This document shows, piece by piece, positions 34,447-43,359 of a stretch of 64,000 bases of DNA. Both the position numbers and the translations under genes were made by a program. Numbering within the stretch: the first letter of the stretch is position 1; every line of letters begins with the position of its first letter. A model generated the notes under the pieces. That model was not told the DNA's origin, did not search any database, and was given only the letters and a program-made list of their open reading frames with translations. Source of the stretch: Exiguobacterium aestuarii (lineage in GTDB: Bacteria; Bacillota; Bacilli; Exiguobacteriales; Exiguobacteriaceae); NCBI RefSeq assembly GCF_020171655.1, contig NZ_JAIVAC010000003.1, forward strand, positions 62,001-126,000. The letters run 5' to 3'.

Positions 34447-35427
34447 TTACAACAAGCTGATGCCAGCTTTTTCACACGACTGAATCACTTCTTGTGGCCA
34501 GACCGACGTTTGTACTTCCCCGATATGACGCGCACGCAAGAGATACATCGCCACACGTGATTGACCGATTCCTCCGCCAATCGTCAGCGGAAGCGTTCCT
34601 TCGAGAACACCTTGGTGGAATGGATATGCCCGTTTCTCGTCCGCATCCGCTTTTTTCAGCTGTGCGTCAAGAGCCGTTTCATCTACCCGGATCCCCATCG
34701 ATGACAATTCAAATGCCGACTCGAGTTCTGGATGCCAGACAAGAATGTCACCGTTGAGTGACCAGTCGTCATAATCAGCCGCACGTCCATCGTGCTTCAT
34801 GCCAGATGCGAGAAGGTCACCAATTTGCGAGATAAAGACGGCGCCATGTTCTTTACAGATGGCACTCTCACGTTCTTTCGGTGTCATCGTCGGATATGCG
34901 TCCTCTAACTCTTGACTCGTGATGAAATGGATGGCTTCCGAAAGAATCGCTTCAATGCCATACGTTGTTTCCACTTCCGATTCTGTTTCACGGAGTGCCG
35001 CATAGATCGACTCGACCGTTGCTTTTAAATATTCCATCGTCCGTTCTTCTCGAGCGATGACTCGCTCCCAGTCCCACTGATCGACGAAGAGAGAGTGTGT
35101 CGCATCGAGTTCTTCATCACGGCGAATGGCGCGCATTTGCGTGTATAACCCTTCTCCGACTCCGAATCCATAACGTCCGAGTGCCTCACGTTTCCATTTC
35201 GCAAGCGATTGAACGATTTCAAGTTCATGTCCTGGGTACATTGTATCGAACTGAATGATGCGCTCCACGCCGTTTAAATGGTCGTTGACACCACTTGCCG
35301 ATTCAACGAATAGCGGTGCCTGTACTTGCGTGAGTCCGAGTTCACGTGAGACCTTCTCCTCGAAGAGTGCCTTTACTGCTGCGATTGTCTGCTGTCTTTC
35401 CTTCATCGTGCTTGTTGCTGTTGTCAT
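34447..35427 (-). CDS. asnA: Aspartate-ammonia ligase (asparagine synthetase A)
   Basis: A 326-residue class II synthetase-like enzyme making asparagine from aspartate, ammonia and ATP through aspartyl-AMP. Typical segments are [20 protein letters not shown] at the start, [20 protein letters not shown], and the motif 3 GGGIGQSR. The length matches E. coli AsnA (about 330). GGAGGAAACGG precedes the ATG; the frame continues upstream into the T-box and is not used. Expression is set by the T-box leader, so it rises when tRNA-Asn is uncharged. Confidence 0.95.
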   Translation of the reverse strand: MTTATSTMKERQQTIAAVKALFEEKVSRELGLTQVQAPLFVESASGVNDHLNGVERIIQFDTMYPGHELEIVQSLAKWKREALGRYGFGVGEGLYTQMRAIRRDEELDATHSLFVDQWDWERVIAREERTMEYLKATVESIYAALRETESEVETTYGIEAILSEAIHFITSQELEDAYPTMTPKERESAICKEHGAVFISQIGDLLASGMKHDGRAADYDDWSLNGDILVWHPELESAFELSSMGIRVDETALDAQLKKADADEKRAYPFHQGVLEGTLPLTIGGGIGQSRVAMYLLRARHIGEVQTSVWPQEVIQSCEKAGISLL

Positions 35428-35471
35428 TTTCCGTTTCCTCCAATTGTGGAATATTTGAAAATGAAGCCATG

Positions 35472-35750
35472 AAAAAAAGCCCTCCATTCCCATTGAACAT
35501 GGGACGGAAGACTTCGGTTCCGCGGTGCCACCCAAATTAGTAGACGAATCTACTCACTTTTTCGAGACAATCATCTCGTAACTCCGATAACGGGGAGCGG
35601 TCCGGCTACGTCTACTGGCAAAGCGTTCGGGTAGCGACTCCAGGAAGTTTTTCGACGAAGGGTTAAGACCGGGCTCACACCACCCCCGGATCGCTTGACT
35701 CACTACCTTCGTGTACTCGTCCTTTCGACGTCGTTCACAATTGAATTGAG
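35472..35750 (-). promoter_or_regulatory. T-box riboswitch of asnA, Asn specifier
   Basis: The T-box core TGGCACCGCGG is on the minus strand at 35520-35530. The terminator follows: AGTCTTCC pairs with GGAGGGCT and GTCCCAT with ATGGGAAT (one bulge), then TTTTTTT (35472-35478). Stem I contains the specifier-loop candidate AAC (complement of 35662-35664), a codon for Asn, and an AGTA motif. It reads uncharged tRNA-Asn and lets transcription continue into asnA. Confidence 0.9.
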
Positions 35751-35753
35751 TTC

Positions 35754-35782
35754 ATTATTATAAATATTCAGACTAATGTCAA
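35754..35782 (-). promoter_or_regulatory. asnA promoter
   Basis: TTGACA (complement of 35777-35782), 17-base spacer and AATAAT (complement of 35754-35759), just before the T-box. Confidence 0.82.
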
Positions 35783-35790
35783 CGACTTTT

Positions 35791-35833
35791 TTCAAAAAAA
35801 ATTAATCCTCCGTGTAGCGAACGGAGGATTCCC
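35791..35833 (-). terminator. Terminator after ABC permease genes
   Basis: AATCCTCCG pairs with CGGAGGATT and is followed by AATTTTTTTTG on the minus strand. It isolates the permeases from asnA. Confidence 0.85.
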
Positions 35834-35842
35834 TTGGGAGGG

Positions 35843-36745
35843 TTATTTAATCGAGCCACTTGTAATCCCTTTGATGATATGTTTTTGCATACCGAAGAAA
35901 AAGACTAAAAGTGGAACGATTCCTAATACTAAACCAGCTAACGCAAGATCCCATTGCTTCGTGTACTGCCCAAAGAAATAGAACGTCGCGAGCGGGATCG
36001 TCCGCAACTCCACATCACGGAGAACAAGTGATGGCAATAAGAAGTCGTTCCAAATCCATAGGCTATTCAAGATGACGATCGTCACCGTGATCGGTTTGAG
36101 TAATGGGAAGACAATGCGCCAAAAGACGCCCCATGTTGAACAACCATCGATGATTGCGGCTTCTTCAATCTCTTCCGGAATCGATTTCATGAATCCGTGG
36201 TATAGGAACACAGAGATTCCTGAACCAAATCCGAGATACATGACCATCAGTCCCCAATGACTGTTAAGTAACCCTAGAATGCTTGAGACTTTCACAAGCG
36301 GGATCATGATGGATTGGAACGGGATGACCATCGCCGCCACGAATAAGAAGAAAATCATCGTGGAAATCCAATGCTTTGTCCGAACAAGTTTCCACGCTGC
36401 CATCGATGTGAAGATGACGATGATTGCATTCGCTCCGACTGTAATGAGAAGTGAGTTTAAAAACACACGGCCATAATTCATCGCTTCCCATGCTTCCGTA
36501 TAGTTTGACGTCAACCACTCACTCGGCAACGCCGATGTGTTCGTAAAGATTTCAGCCATCGATTTGAACGAATTGGCGACAACGTAATAGAACGGGACCA
36601 AATAGAGAAGTCCAAGCAAGATGGCGACAAGCTCAATGATTCCAAGGTTCAAAGAATATGCCCCCGAGCGAAGTGGACGCTGCGGAACACGCTTTGGTGT
36701 CTTCTCTACGTTTCTCTCGACATGTTCCAATTTCTCAGTTGTCAT
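35843..36745 (-). CDS. Sugar ABC permease, MalG type
   Basis: A 300-residue inner-membrane permease with six helices. The EAA loop that contacts the ATPase reads IPEEIEEAAIIDGCSTWGVFWRIVFPLLKP with the conserved EAA and Gly. It overlaps the first permease by four bases and pairs with it to form the channel for the sugar brought by the binding protein at 32994. C-terminal GLVLGIVPLLVFFF and KGITSGSIK are typical of MalG-like proteins. Confidence 0.92.
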   Translation of the reverse strand: MTTEKLEHVERNVEKTPKRVPQRPLRSGAYSLNLGIIELVAILLGLLYLVPFYYVVANSFKSMAEIFTNTSALPSEWLTSNYTEAWEAMNYGRVFLNSLLITVGANAIIVIFTSMAAWKLVRTKHWISTMIFFLFVAAMVIPFQSIMIPLVKVSSILGLLNSHWGLMVMYLGFGSGISVFLYHGFMKSIPEEIEEAAIIDGCSTWGVFWRIVFPLLKPITVTIVILNSLWIWNDFLLPSLVLRDVELRTIPLATFYFFGQYTKQWDLALAGLVLGIVPLLVFFFGMQKHIIKGITSGSIK

Positions 36746-37647
36746 GCTTCCACCTCCCGTTTCTTCGTCACGTACACTTGTGTCACCGTAATCGCAGCCA
36801 CGACCAAGAAGAAGATGACCGCTTTCGCTGACCCAAGACCATAGTTATTATTCACAAAAGATTCCGTATAAATATTTAAGGCTAACATCTCCGTTGATTT
36901 GAACGGTCCGCCGTTTGTGAGTGATAAGTTCGTATCAAACACTTTGAACGACCAAGAAATCGTCAAGAATAAACAGATGGTGATGGACGGCATAATCATC
37001 GGCAACGTGATGTGACGAAACATTTTGAAGCGGTTGGCTCCGTCAATCCGAGCCGCCTCCATCAAATCCGTCGGTACATTTTGTAACGCTGCGATGTAGA
37101 TGACCATGACATAACCGCCTCCTTGCCAGATCGCGACGATCACGATTCCCCAGAATGCTGTTTGCGCATCCCCGAGCCATGGTAGTTCAAATAAACTCCA
37201 ACCCGTCAACGCTCCGATTGATGCAAAGCCTTTTACATAAATGAACTGCCAAATGAATCCGAGAATCAACCCACCAATCAAGTTCGGCATGAAGAAAATC
37301 GTACGCAAGAAATTTCGTGTTTTAATGTTCATCGTCAACAGCAATGCTAATGAGAATCCAACGATGTTCGTCAGTAAGACAGAGATGATTGTGTACTTTG
37401 TCGTAATCCAAAATGAAGCGCGGAACTGCTCATCTTCAAAGAATAATCGCTGATAATTATCAAATCCAATAAAATTCAATTCTCCAGTCACACCGTTCCA
37501 ATCCGTAAAACTATAGTAGATCCCATTGAAGAACGGAATGAGAACGATGGCGACGAACGCTAGAAAAGCAGGTCCGACAAATGCTACAAAACTCGCTGGT
37601 TTCTTCCAATTTCGTCTTCGTTTCATCCGTTTCGAAGTTTCAGTCAT
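36742..37647 (-). CDS. Sugar ABC permease, MalF type
   Basis: A 301-residue permease with six helices, N-terminal basic segment (KRMKRRRNWKK) and EAA loop VPTDLMEAARIDGANRFKMF. GGAGG is nine bases before the ATG of MTETSKRM; a start seven codons upstream has no site. It begins the two-gene permease operon, controlled by an upstream cre-like site and the 26-bp block shared with the binding-protein gene. Confidence 0.92.
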   Translation of the reverse strand: MTETSKRMKRRRNWKKPASFVAFVGPAFLAFVAIVLIPFFNGIYYSFTDWNGVTGELNFIGFDNYQRLFFEDEQFRASFWITTKYTIISVLLTNIVGFSLALLLTMNIKTRNFLRTIFFMPNLIGGLILGFIWQFIYVKGFASIGALTGWSLFELPWLGDAQTAFWGIVIVAIWQGGGYVMVIYIAALQNVPTDLMEAARIDGANRFKMFRHITLPMIMPSITICLFLTISWSFKVFDTNLSLTNGGPFKSTEMLALNIYTESFVNNNYGLGSAKAVIFFLVVAAITVTQVYVTKKREVEA

Positions 37648-37689
37648 GTGTATCGCCTCCACTATCAATGTATCCTGAAGAACCTTTTA

Positions 37690-37729
37690 TGAAAACGGAT
37701 ACATTTGACGGAAAGGGTGGAAAATATTG
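37690..37729 (-). promoter_or_regulatory. Permease promoter region: cre-like site and 26-bp shared block
   Basis: Cre-like TGAAAACGGATACA is at 37690-37703. The block 37704-37729 (core AGGGTGGAAAAT) is the match to 34366-34391. CCACCC is 28 bases before a possible -10 (TCATAA). Confidence 0.65.
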
Positions 37730-37889
37730 AACGGAATGAATGAATTTCACGATCTGATGAGTTATGATAAAATCAATGATATTACGAACGGGTTGGATAT
37801 CAATCGATTCCTTTCGTACTCAAAAACGTTAAAACCGAATATTAAACGACATATAAATACACATCGTTCGAAAACGGAGGTACTTTCCT

Positions 37890-39575
37890 ATGACAACAAC
37901 CAAACCATTATCCGATCTAACCATCGCGCAACAAGCTAAAACATTGCCCATTAAAGAGATTGCAGCAAAAATCGGACTTCAAGAAGACGATCTTGATCTT
38001 TATGGAAAATATAAAGCCAAACTTTCTTACGATGTCCTCGATCGTCTGAAGACAAAAAAAGATGGAAAACTCGTGCTTGTTACAGCCATCAATCCAACGC
38101 CAGCCGGAGAAGGAAAGTCGACGGTAACGGTCGGACTCGGCCAGGCCTTAAACCAATTGAATAAACAGGCAATCGTCTGTCTCCGTGAACCTTCACTCGG
38201 ACCGACAATGGGCTTAAAAGGCGGAGCGGCTGGCGGTGGTTTCAGTCAGGTCCTTCCGATGGAAGACATCAACCTCCACTTCACAGGAGACATGCATGCC
38301 ATCACGTCAGCTCATAATACGATCAGCGCCATGATCGACAATCACCTTCACCAAGGAAACGACCTCGGCATCGATGTTCGTCGGATTGTTTGGAAACGTG
38401 TCCTCGATTTGAACGACCGCGCCCTTCGTCACGTCACTGTTGGTCTTGGCGGCCCCGCTCATGGCGTACCACGTGAAGAAGGATTCGATATTACTGTCGC
38501 CTCTGAAATTATGGCGATCCTTTGTCTCGCAGACTCTTTAAAAGACCTTGAAGATCGGATTAAGCGAATCGTCGTTGCTTATGATCACCAACAAGAACCA
38601 ATCACTGCTGAACAAATCGGCGCTGCTGGGGCTGCAACATTGTTGTTGAAAGAAGCGTTCAAGCCAAATTTAGTTCAGACGATTGAACAAACCCCTGCCC
38701 TCGTCCATGGGGGGCCGTTCGCGAATATCGCCCACGGCTGCAACTCGCTCATTGCGACAAAAACAGCATTAAAACTAGGAGAATACGTTGTGACAGAAGC
38801 CGGGTTTGGAGCCGATCTCGGGGCTGAAAAGTTCTGTCATATCAAGTCTCGTGTCGGGGAGTTAAATCCAGATGCAGTTGTACTCGTTGCGACCGTTCGT
38901 GCTTTGAAGATGCATGGCGGCGTGGCGAAAGACCAGCTCCATATTGAGAATGTCGGTGCAGTCGGTAAAGGAATGAAACTACTTGCGAAACATATCGACA
39001 CGATGAAAAAACTCGGTCTTCCGACCGTCGTTGCCTTAAATCGTTTCAATTCAGATACCGAAGAAGAGATTGCAGCGGTACTTGACTGGTGCACAGCACA
39101 TGAGATTCGTGCTTCACTGAGCGAAGTATGGGCGAACGGCGGACTCGGTGGGCAACAACTCGCTGAAGCTGTCATTGATGCGGTTGAGTCAAACGAAAGT
39201 AAACTATCACCACTTTACGAATTGACCGATTCGATTGAACAAAAGATTAAAACGATTGCCCGGGAAGTATATGGTGCAGCCGATGTCTTGTTTACAGCAA
39301 AAGCTAAAAAACAAATGCTTGAGATTGAACAGAAAGGTTGGACAGACCTACCGATTTGTATGGCGAAGACACCGTTTTCTCTATCGGACGACCCTTCCAA
39401 ATTCGGTTATCAACAAGGATTCACCATTACGGTACGCGAATTAAAACCATCAGTAGGAGCAGGTTTCCTCGTTGCTCTCACAGGAAACGTTTTAACGATG
39501 CCGGGCTTACCGAAACATCCGGCTGCCCTCAACATGGGCATTGATGAATCTGGAAAAGCAATCGGACTTTTCTAA
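37890..39575 (+). CDS. fhs: Formate-tetrahydrofolate ligase
   Basis: A 561-residue cytosolic enzyme making 10-formyl-THF from formate, THF and ATP, the entry of formate into one-carbon metabolism. The P-loop-like [34 protein letters not shown] and the closing [16 protein letters not shown] are family signatures. GGAGG is nine bases before the ATG. With Pfl upstream in the genome producing formate, the two could be linked in metabolism. No THF riboswitch was seen in the 240 bases upstream. Confidence 0.96.
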   Translation: MTTTKPLSDLTIAQQAKTLPIKEIAAKIGLQEDDLDLYGKYKAKLSYDVLDRLKTKKDGKLVLVTAINPTPAGEGKSTVTVGLGQALNQLNKQAIVCLREPSLGPTMGLKGGAAGGGFSQVLPMEDINLHFTGDMHAITSAHNTISAMIDNHLHQGNDLGIDVRRIVWKRVLDLNDRALRHVTVGLGGPAHGVPREEGFDITVASEIMAILCLADSLKDLEDRIKRIVVAYDHQQEPITAEQIGAAGAATLLLKEAFKPNLVQTIEQTPALVHGGPFANIAHGCNSLIATKTALKLGEYVVTEAGFGADLGAEKFCHIKSRVGELNPDAVVLVATVRALKMHGGVAKDQLHIENVGAVGKGMKLLAKHIDTMKKLGLPTVVALNRFNSDTEEEIAAVLDWCTAHEIRASLSEVWANGGLGGQQLAEAVIDAVESNESKLSPLYELTDSIEQKIKTIAREVYGAADVLFTAKAKKQMLEIEQKGWTDLPICMAKTPFSLSDDPSKFGYQQGFTITVRELKPSVGAGFLVALTGNVLTMPGLPKHPAALNMGIDESGKAIGLF

Positions 39576-39589
39576 TAGGAGGATGACAC

Positions 39590-40492
39590 ATGGTTCTTTC
39601 GGAGTTGACGTATCCAGACGGATATCAGACAGAAGTAATGGAAATTCGAGCAGAACAGTCCATTGGAAAAATATTCATCTTTCACGGAATGCTTGAGCAT
39701 CATGAAAGATATATTGAGTTCGCTCGTTTTCTAACAGAAAATGGATATGATGTGTTCATATGCGACTTACGAGGGGCCGGTTCAAGCGCCCACGAACAAC
39801 AGACTTATGGACACCTCTCTCCGGGCGAGGGCTTTTTGCAACTTGTCGAGGATGCTCAATATCTGATTAACCGCTACGAGGATGAACGCCCTGCTTATGT
39901 ATTAGGTCACAGTTTCGGTTCTCTGCTCGTTCGTCGACTTGGTCAAATCATGGGGCATGCCTTGGCTGGAGTGATTGTCGTCGCGCCTCCCCCACATCCT
40001 GGGGTTGCAGGCGAAGTCGGGCATCGTTTAATCGCTTCCGTCATGAAACGTAAAGGTGCCACGCATCAATCACGTTTCTTTGAACGCCTTTTGTTCGGGC
40101 GCTACAACCTTAAGTTTTTGCCTGCTCGAACGGATAGTGACTGGCTATCAAGCGTCCCCGAGGAAGTTGATTCGTACATCGATGATTCGAATTGTGGGGG
40201 GCTTCCCTCACTCGGATTTTTACATGAAGTGACCCGTGCCTCACTTGATGTCACGACCGTCGCACGCATTCATGAGCATCCGAAGTCTCTTCCGATGTTG
40301 CTCGTTGCCGGGATGGACGACCCTGTCATTCATGATGGGGAAGGGTTGAACGGAATCATCGAAAAATATCGCAATGCGGACGTCGAACTGTCCGTTGCGA
40401 CATATGACGATGCCAGACATGAAATTTTGCGTGAAGCGGATCGGGAACAAGTATGGTCAGACATACTCATGTGGATGAAACAAATAAGATAA
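39590..40492 (+). CDS. Alpha/beta hydrolase, monoacylglycerol lipase-like
   Basis: A 300-residue serine hydrolase, 14 bases after fhs and probably on the same transcript. Oxyanion region HGMLEHHERY, nucleophile Ser in LGHSFGS, acid in AGMDDPVI and His in DDARHEIL make a full triad. The HGMxEH opening is typical of monoacylglycerol lipases/lysophospholipases. No signal peptide, so it is cytosolic. A bidirectional terminator follows. Confidence 0.88.
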   Translation: MVLSELTYPDGYQTEVMEIRAEQSIGKIFIFHGMLEHHERYIEFARFLTENGYDVFICDLRGAGSSAHEQQTYGHLSPGEGFLQLVEDAQYLINRYEDERPAYVLGHSFGSLLVRRLGQIMGHALAGVIVVAPPPHPGVAGEVGHRLIASVMKRKGATHQSRFFERLLFGRYNLKFLPARTDSDWLSSVPEEVDSYIDDSNCGGLPSLGFLHEVTRASLDVTTVARIHEHPKSLPMLLVAGMDDPVIHDGEGLNGIIEKYRNADVELSVATYDDARHEILREADREQVWSDILMWMKQIR

Positions 40493-40498
40493 CTAGAC

Positions 40499-40548
40499 AT
40501 GAAAAATGAGACACGCGCCTCTAACTTGGCGTCGTGTCTCATTTTATG
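40499..40548. terminator. Bidirectional terminator
   Basis: AAAATGAGACACG pairs with CGTGTCTCATTTT over a long loop. Shared by the convergent hydrolase and 40544 genes. Confidence 0.82.
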
Positions 40549-40957
40549 TCCATTCGACTGAGTCGATGATGGATTCAATCTCCATTTTTTCATTCGTCAC
40601 TTGATCGGCGACATACGTCAAGAACAAGAGACGTTTTCCGTCCGTCAACGACCACACATCTAGATGCATCCCGTCTTCGATCCCGCTTGCATAAGCCGTC
40701 GTCATGTCACCCGTCTCGTCAGTCACGCTTGGCGCAATTTTTACGTCAATCGGGAACTCTCCTAAAAAGGTGTTTAACTCGCGTAAGACGGCTTCTCTTG
40801 GTTCTTGTGAATCCTCAGACTCATAGATGGAGATTTGAAGCGTTCCTTGCGCATCCTCTTCTGTTGAATAGAAGCTCACGTAGTCTTCTTCTTCACTGTA
40901 TTCGTAATGTTCCGGATACGTCAGGCGGAACCACCCATCAATTTCATACTCTTTCAT
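40544..40957 (-). CDS. Hypothetical protein, DUF3805/DcrB-like, 137 aa
   Basis: A small acidic protein without signal peptide, opening with DGWFRLTYPEHYEYSEEEDY, a beta-hairpin pattern seen in DcrB/PsbP-like and DUF3805 folds, and ending KMEIESIIDSVEW. DcrB-like domains act as small chaperones or adaptors. It overlaps the Imm11-like gene by four bases and is the last of a three-gene unit. I am not sure of the family. Confidence 0.7.
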   Translation of the reverse strand: MKEYEIDGWFRLTYPEHYEYSEEEDYVSFYSTEEDAQGTLQISIYESEDSQEPREAVLRELNTFLGEFPIDVKIAPSVTDETGDMTTAYASGIEDGMHLDVWSLTDGKRLLFLTYVADQVTNEKMEIESIIDSVEWT

Positions 40958-41508
40958 GCTGTTTTCTCCTTTACTTGCTTAAATGCCAGTCCTGTGACCA
41001 TTTTTGCTTGTAGTGCATATTTTAGTCGTTCGGTCACATACAGACGTTGGCTATTTACATCTTGGGCAATCATATGTCCAAATAAGTTCATTCGAACCGT
41101 TTGATTGGATAGAAAATAGAATCGATCCGTACTCAACGGGCGAAATTCGTTCGAGTGTTCGAGGTATTCGATTTCAAAGCGTCGGAGCACATTAAGCGCG
41201 CAATACCGATCAGTCTTCCCTGTACTTGTATGAAGCTCGACACGGACGAGCTGAACGTCATATGGACAGACATTCATAAAGATTGGACTGACTCGCTCAT
41301 GAATCAAGAGGATGCCCATATCGGTTTCAATCAGATCAGGTAAAGACCCTTCATCTTGCGAAATGCTCAAGACGACATACGGCCGGTTCGATGGTGCGAG
41401 CAATTCGCCTTTGTAAAATCGAAATCGCTGAATTCCTGTTAGAACCCGGGCCCGCCAAGCACTCCCTCGTGCTTCCGCTTCCATTCGATACAACCTCTCT
41501 TCACTCAC
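40954..41508 (-). CDS. Imm11/DUF1629-like immunity-type protein
   Basis: A 184-residue protein starting at GTG, six bases after AAGGGGGAG. The pattern LPDLIETDMGILLIHERVSP, then VQLVRVELHTSTGKTDRY, then a C-terminal SQRLYVTERLKYAL fits the Imm11 (former DUF1629) immunity family found in polymorphic toxin systems. The fit is by eye. No toxin gene is next to it. It sits two bases after one unknown gene and overlaps another, so the three are a unit. Confidence 0.65.
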   Translation of the reverse strand: MSEERLYRMEAEARGSAWRARVLTGIQRFRFYKGELLAPSNRPYVVLSISQDEGSLPDLIETDMGILLIHERVSPIFMNVCPYDVQLVRVELHTSTGKTDRYCALNVLRRFEIEYLEHSNEFRPLSTDRFYFLSNQTVRMNLFGHMIAQDVNSQRLYVTERLKYALQAKMVTGLAFKQVKEKTA

Positions 41509-41510
41509 GC

Positions 41511-41870
41511 TTACTCCCCCTTCACTTGTTTGAGCGCATCGACGAATGTTTCCCATTCTAGGTTGTCACAAACAACCTTATTTTCCAATCCCCATTCTTC
41601 ATCGATTGTCAAACGTACTTCGTTCCATTCAGGGTGACGTACGATTCGAAGATTCCCAATTTGAATCGAATCAAGAGCAATATCAAATGTATGACTCGGC
41701 AATCCGACCCACTTGACCCGATTCGAACGTAACACGACATACCATTCATTATCGTGATGAATCGAGAACGTCCAGCTTCGAAGAGACACTGTTTGATCCG
41801 TTTGTTTGGACTGCTTCAACATTCGAAATCCTTCGCCCATCAGTTGTAAATATGATTTTCGTTCACTCAT
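41511..41870 (-). CDS. Hypothetical protein, 119 aa, first gene of the Imm11-like unit
   Basis: A small soluble protein with Trp-rich beta segments (SWTFSIHHDNEWYVVLRS, RVKWVGLPSHTFDIALDS) and an amphipathic C-terminal helix (NLEWETFVDALKQVKGE). I recognise no family. It begins the three-gene unit whose second member is Imm11-like. The ATG is preceded by GGGGAGA. The compact beta-rich style is common among immunity proteins, but nothing in the sequence proves that role. Confidence 0.65.
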   Translation of the reverse strand: MSERKSYLQLMGEGFRMLKQSKQTDQTVSLRSWTFSIHHDNEWYVVLRSNRVKWVGLPSHTFDIALDSIQIGNLRIVRHPEWNEVRLTIDEEWGLENKVVCDNLEWETFVDALKQVKGE

Positions 41871-41948
41871 ATTTGATTTCTCCCCTTTTTTCTATTATCT
41901 TCGTTGTGGATAGGATTCTGCAACCTAAAAAGTTTTTTAAAAAAGGGT

Positions 41949-41976
41949 TTGCAAATAGAATCTGATATGCTATTAT
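41949..41976 (+). promoter_or_regulatory. Promoter of the tRNA-Gly genes
   Basis: TTGCAA, 16-base spacer, TATTAT; start of transcription near 41983, before the first tRNA. Confidence 0.7.
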
Positions 41977-42000
41977 ATCAAAGTAACGTTAAGACGTAAC

Positions 42001-42074
42001 GCGGGTGTAGTTTAATGGTAAAACCTCAGCCTTCCAAGCTGATGACGAGGGTTCGATTCCCTTCACCCGCTCCA
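42001..42074 (+). tRNA. tRNA-Gly (TCC)
   Basis: GCGGGTG acceptor stem pairs with CACCCGC; anticodon arm TCAGC-CTTCCAA-GCTGA gives anticodon TCC. T arm AGGGT-TCGATTC-CC. The 3' CCA is encoded. First of a tandem pair. Confidence 0.95.
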
Positions 42075-42088
42075 TATTTTTTCTTCAT

Positions 42089-42162
42089 GCGGGTGTAGTT
42101 TAATGGTAAAACCTCAGCCTTCCAAGCTGATGACGAGAGTTCGATTCTCTTCACCCGCTCCA
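42089..42162 (+). tRNA. tRNA-Gly (TCC), second copy
   Basis: Identical to the first copy except for two bases in the T stem: one G becomes A and its partner C becomes T, so pairing is kept. CCA is encoded. Fourteen bases separate the copies. Confidence 0.95.
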
Positions 42163-42215
42163 ATATCGACATATACGCGAGAACCTCTCGCACACATACA
42201 ATGCACGGTTGAGAC

Positions 42216-42258
42216 CTTGCAAAAGCAGAAAGTCTTCTGACTTTCTGCTTTTTTGTTG
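42216..42258 (+). terminator. Terminator after tRNA-Gly pair
   Basis: AAAGCAGAAAGTC pairs with GACTTTCTGCTTT and runs into TTTTTG. Between tRNA and terminator a small GCGAGA/TCTCGC hairpin is present. Confidence 0.85.
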
Positions 42259-42318
42259 TTCCATTGATTGTTTTGGGGAAAAGAGTGAATGACTCTAATC
42301 AGATGAGGAGGAACTCTT

Positions 42319-43119
42319 TTGATTCAAGCGAAACTTCAATCATTCACGATTTATGAAAGTGCATTGATGCGAACGACATCCACCTTGATCGATACACCAG
42401 ACGCCATTCTTTTGATTGACCCCACGTGGCTTCCTGAGGAAATTGCCACGATTCGTCGGGATATCGAGCTAAGACGCGATGATCGCCCACTTTACGTCAT
42501 CTTCACCCATCATCATTTCGACCATATTATTGGGGCTTATGGTTTTAAGGATGCGACAACGATTGCCTCACAGGCATTTGTAGATGCCGACTCGTCCGAT
42601 CAGCTCGATGAGATTCGCGAGTTCTATGAACAGCACTACATCGATCGCCCGATTCAAAAGCCTGATATCGATATCGTGGTCCAATCGAATCAGACACTTC
42701 TACTTGGATCGTTACCCGTTACGTTCATCTCGACACCGGGTCATGATGCAACTCACCTATCTGTTCTAATCGAGCCGATGCACCTACTCGTATGCGGAGA
42801 TTACGGTTCGAATATCGAGCCACCTTTTATCGAGCATGATCCGACCGCATATCTCGAAACATTACAAACGTTGCAAACTCTCATTTATGAACATGAAGTT
42901 CAATGGTTCGTGCCTGGACATGGTGACCTATGCGACAATCGTAGCCAAATGATTGAACGTTTGAGTGCGGCAGAAGAATACATCTTAGCACTTCCCGAAG
43001 AGCGCCACTGGTCTCCTATGTGGCCAGAACATTCTTTTTTCGACCGTGTCCATGAACGTAATCGAAAAATGGTGGAACAAAAAGAGACCGATCGCCGGTC
43101 TCGTCAACAAGACTATTAA
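42319..43119 (+). CDS. Metallo-beta-lactamase-fold hydrolase
   Basis: A 266-residue hydrolase with the two-metal motif THHHFDH, a second ligand block STPGHDATH, CGDYGSN with the bridging Asp, and PGHGD. The family covers glyoxalase II, lactonases and thioesterases; the substrate is not visible. The start is TTG with AGGAGG eight bases before it, and no nearer ATG is in frame until residue 17. Ends in a basic tail (TDRRSRQQDY). Single-gene unit. Confidence 0.87.
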   Translation: MIQAKLQSFTIYESALMRTTSTLIDTPDAILLIDPTWLPEEIATIRRDIELRRDDRPLYVIFTHHHFDHIIGAYGFKDATTIASQAFVDADSSDQLDEIREFYEQHYIDRPIQKPDIDIVVQSNQTLLLGSLPVTFISTPGHDATHLSVLIEPMHLLVCGDYGSNIEPPFIEHDPTAYLETLQTLQTLIYEHEVQWFVPGHGDLCDNRSQMIERLSAAEEYILALPEERHWSPMWPEHSFFDRVHERNRKMVEQKETDRRSRQQDY

Positions 43120-43158
43120 AAAATCGCAACGTCTCCCCAAGACGTTGCGATTTCCCCC
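43117..43158 (+). terminator. Terminator after MBL-fold gene
   Basis: AAATCGCAACGTCT pairs with AGACGTTGCGATTT over a four-to-six-base loop; T-poor tail on the plus side and TTTTTT on the minus side, so it also ends the small minus gene. Confidence 0.75.
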
Positions 43159-43167
43159 TATGTAGAC

Positions 43168-43272
43168 CTATTTCTTTGTGACGCGTTCTGAGCGGACCGT
43201 GAACATACGGTCAACCCCATAGATCGTTACTCCCGTCAGAGCGAGTAACCCAATCATTGCAGAAGAAAACAT
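43168..43272 (-). CDS. Small membrane protein, 34 aa
   Basis: MFSSAMIGLLALTGVTIYG followed by VDRMFTVRSERVTKK: one membrane helix and a basic tail, the pattern of single-pass small proteins. GGGGGG is placed seven bases before the ATG. Upstream, on the same strand, is a perfect TATAAT -10 with a cre-like palindrome at the -35, and a terminator lies just after the stop. The complete gene signals make it likely to be real; function unknown. Confidence 0.6.
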   Translation of the reverse strand: MFSSAMIGLLALTGVTIYGVDRMFTVRSERVTKK

Positions 43273-43321
43273 GACCATCCCCCCATTGTTCACAGTTTCG
43301 TCATAATCACCCCGTGCTTTC

Positions 43322-43359
43322 ATTATAGAAGACCATTTTAAAAAAAGAAAGCGTTTTCT
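43322..43359 (-). promoter_or_regulatory. Promoter with cre-like site for the 34-aa gene
   Basis: -10 TATAAT (complement of 43322-43327). AGAAAGCGTTTTCT (43346-43359) matches the cre pattern at 12 of 14 positions and covers the -35, so CcpA-type repression is plausible. Confidence 0.55.

Noticed and set aside
37730..37889. THF riboswitch before fhs
   Set aside because: The expected conserved core was not seen in the region; only a simple leader is apparent.
37727..37939. 70-codon plus-strand ORF before fhs
   Set aside because: It overlaps the fhs start in another frame, has no ribosome site and covers the shared regulatory block.
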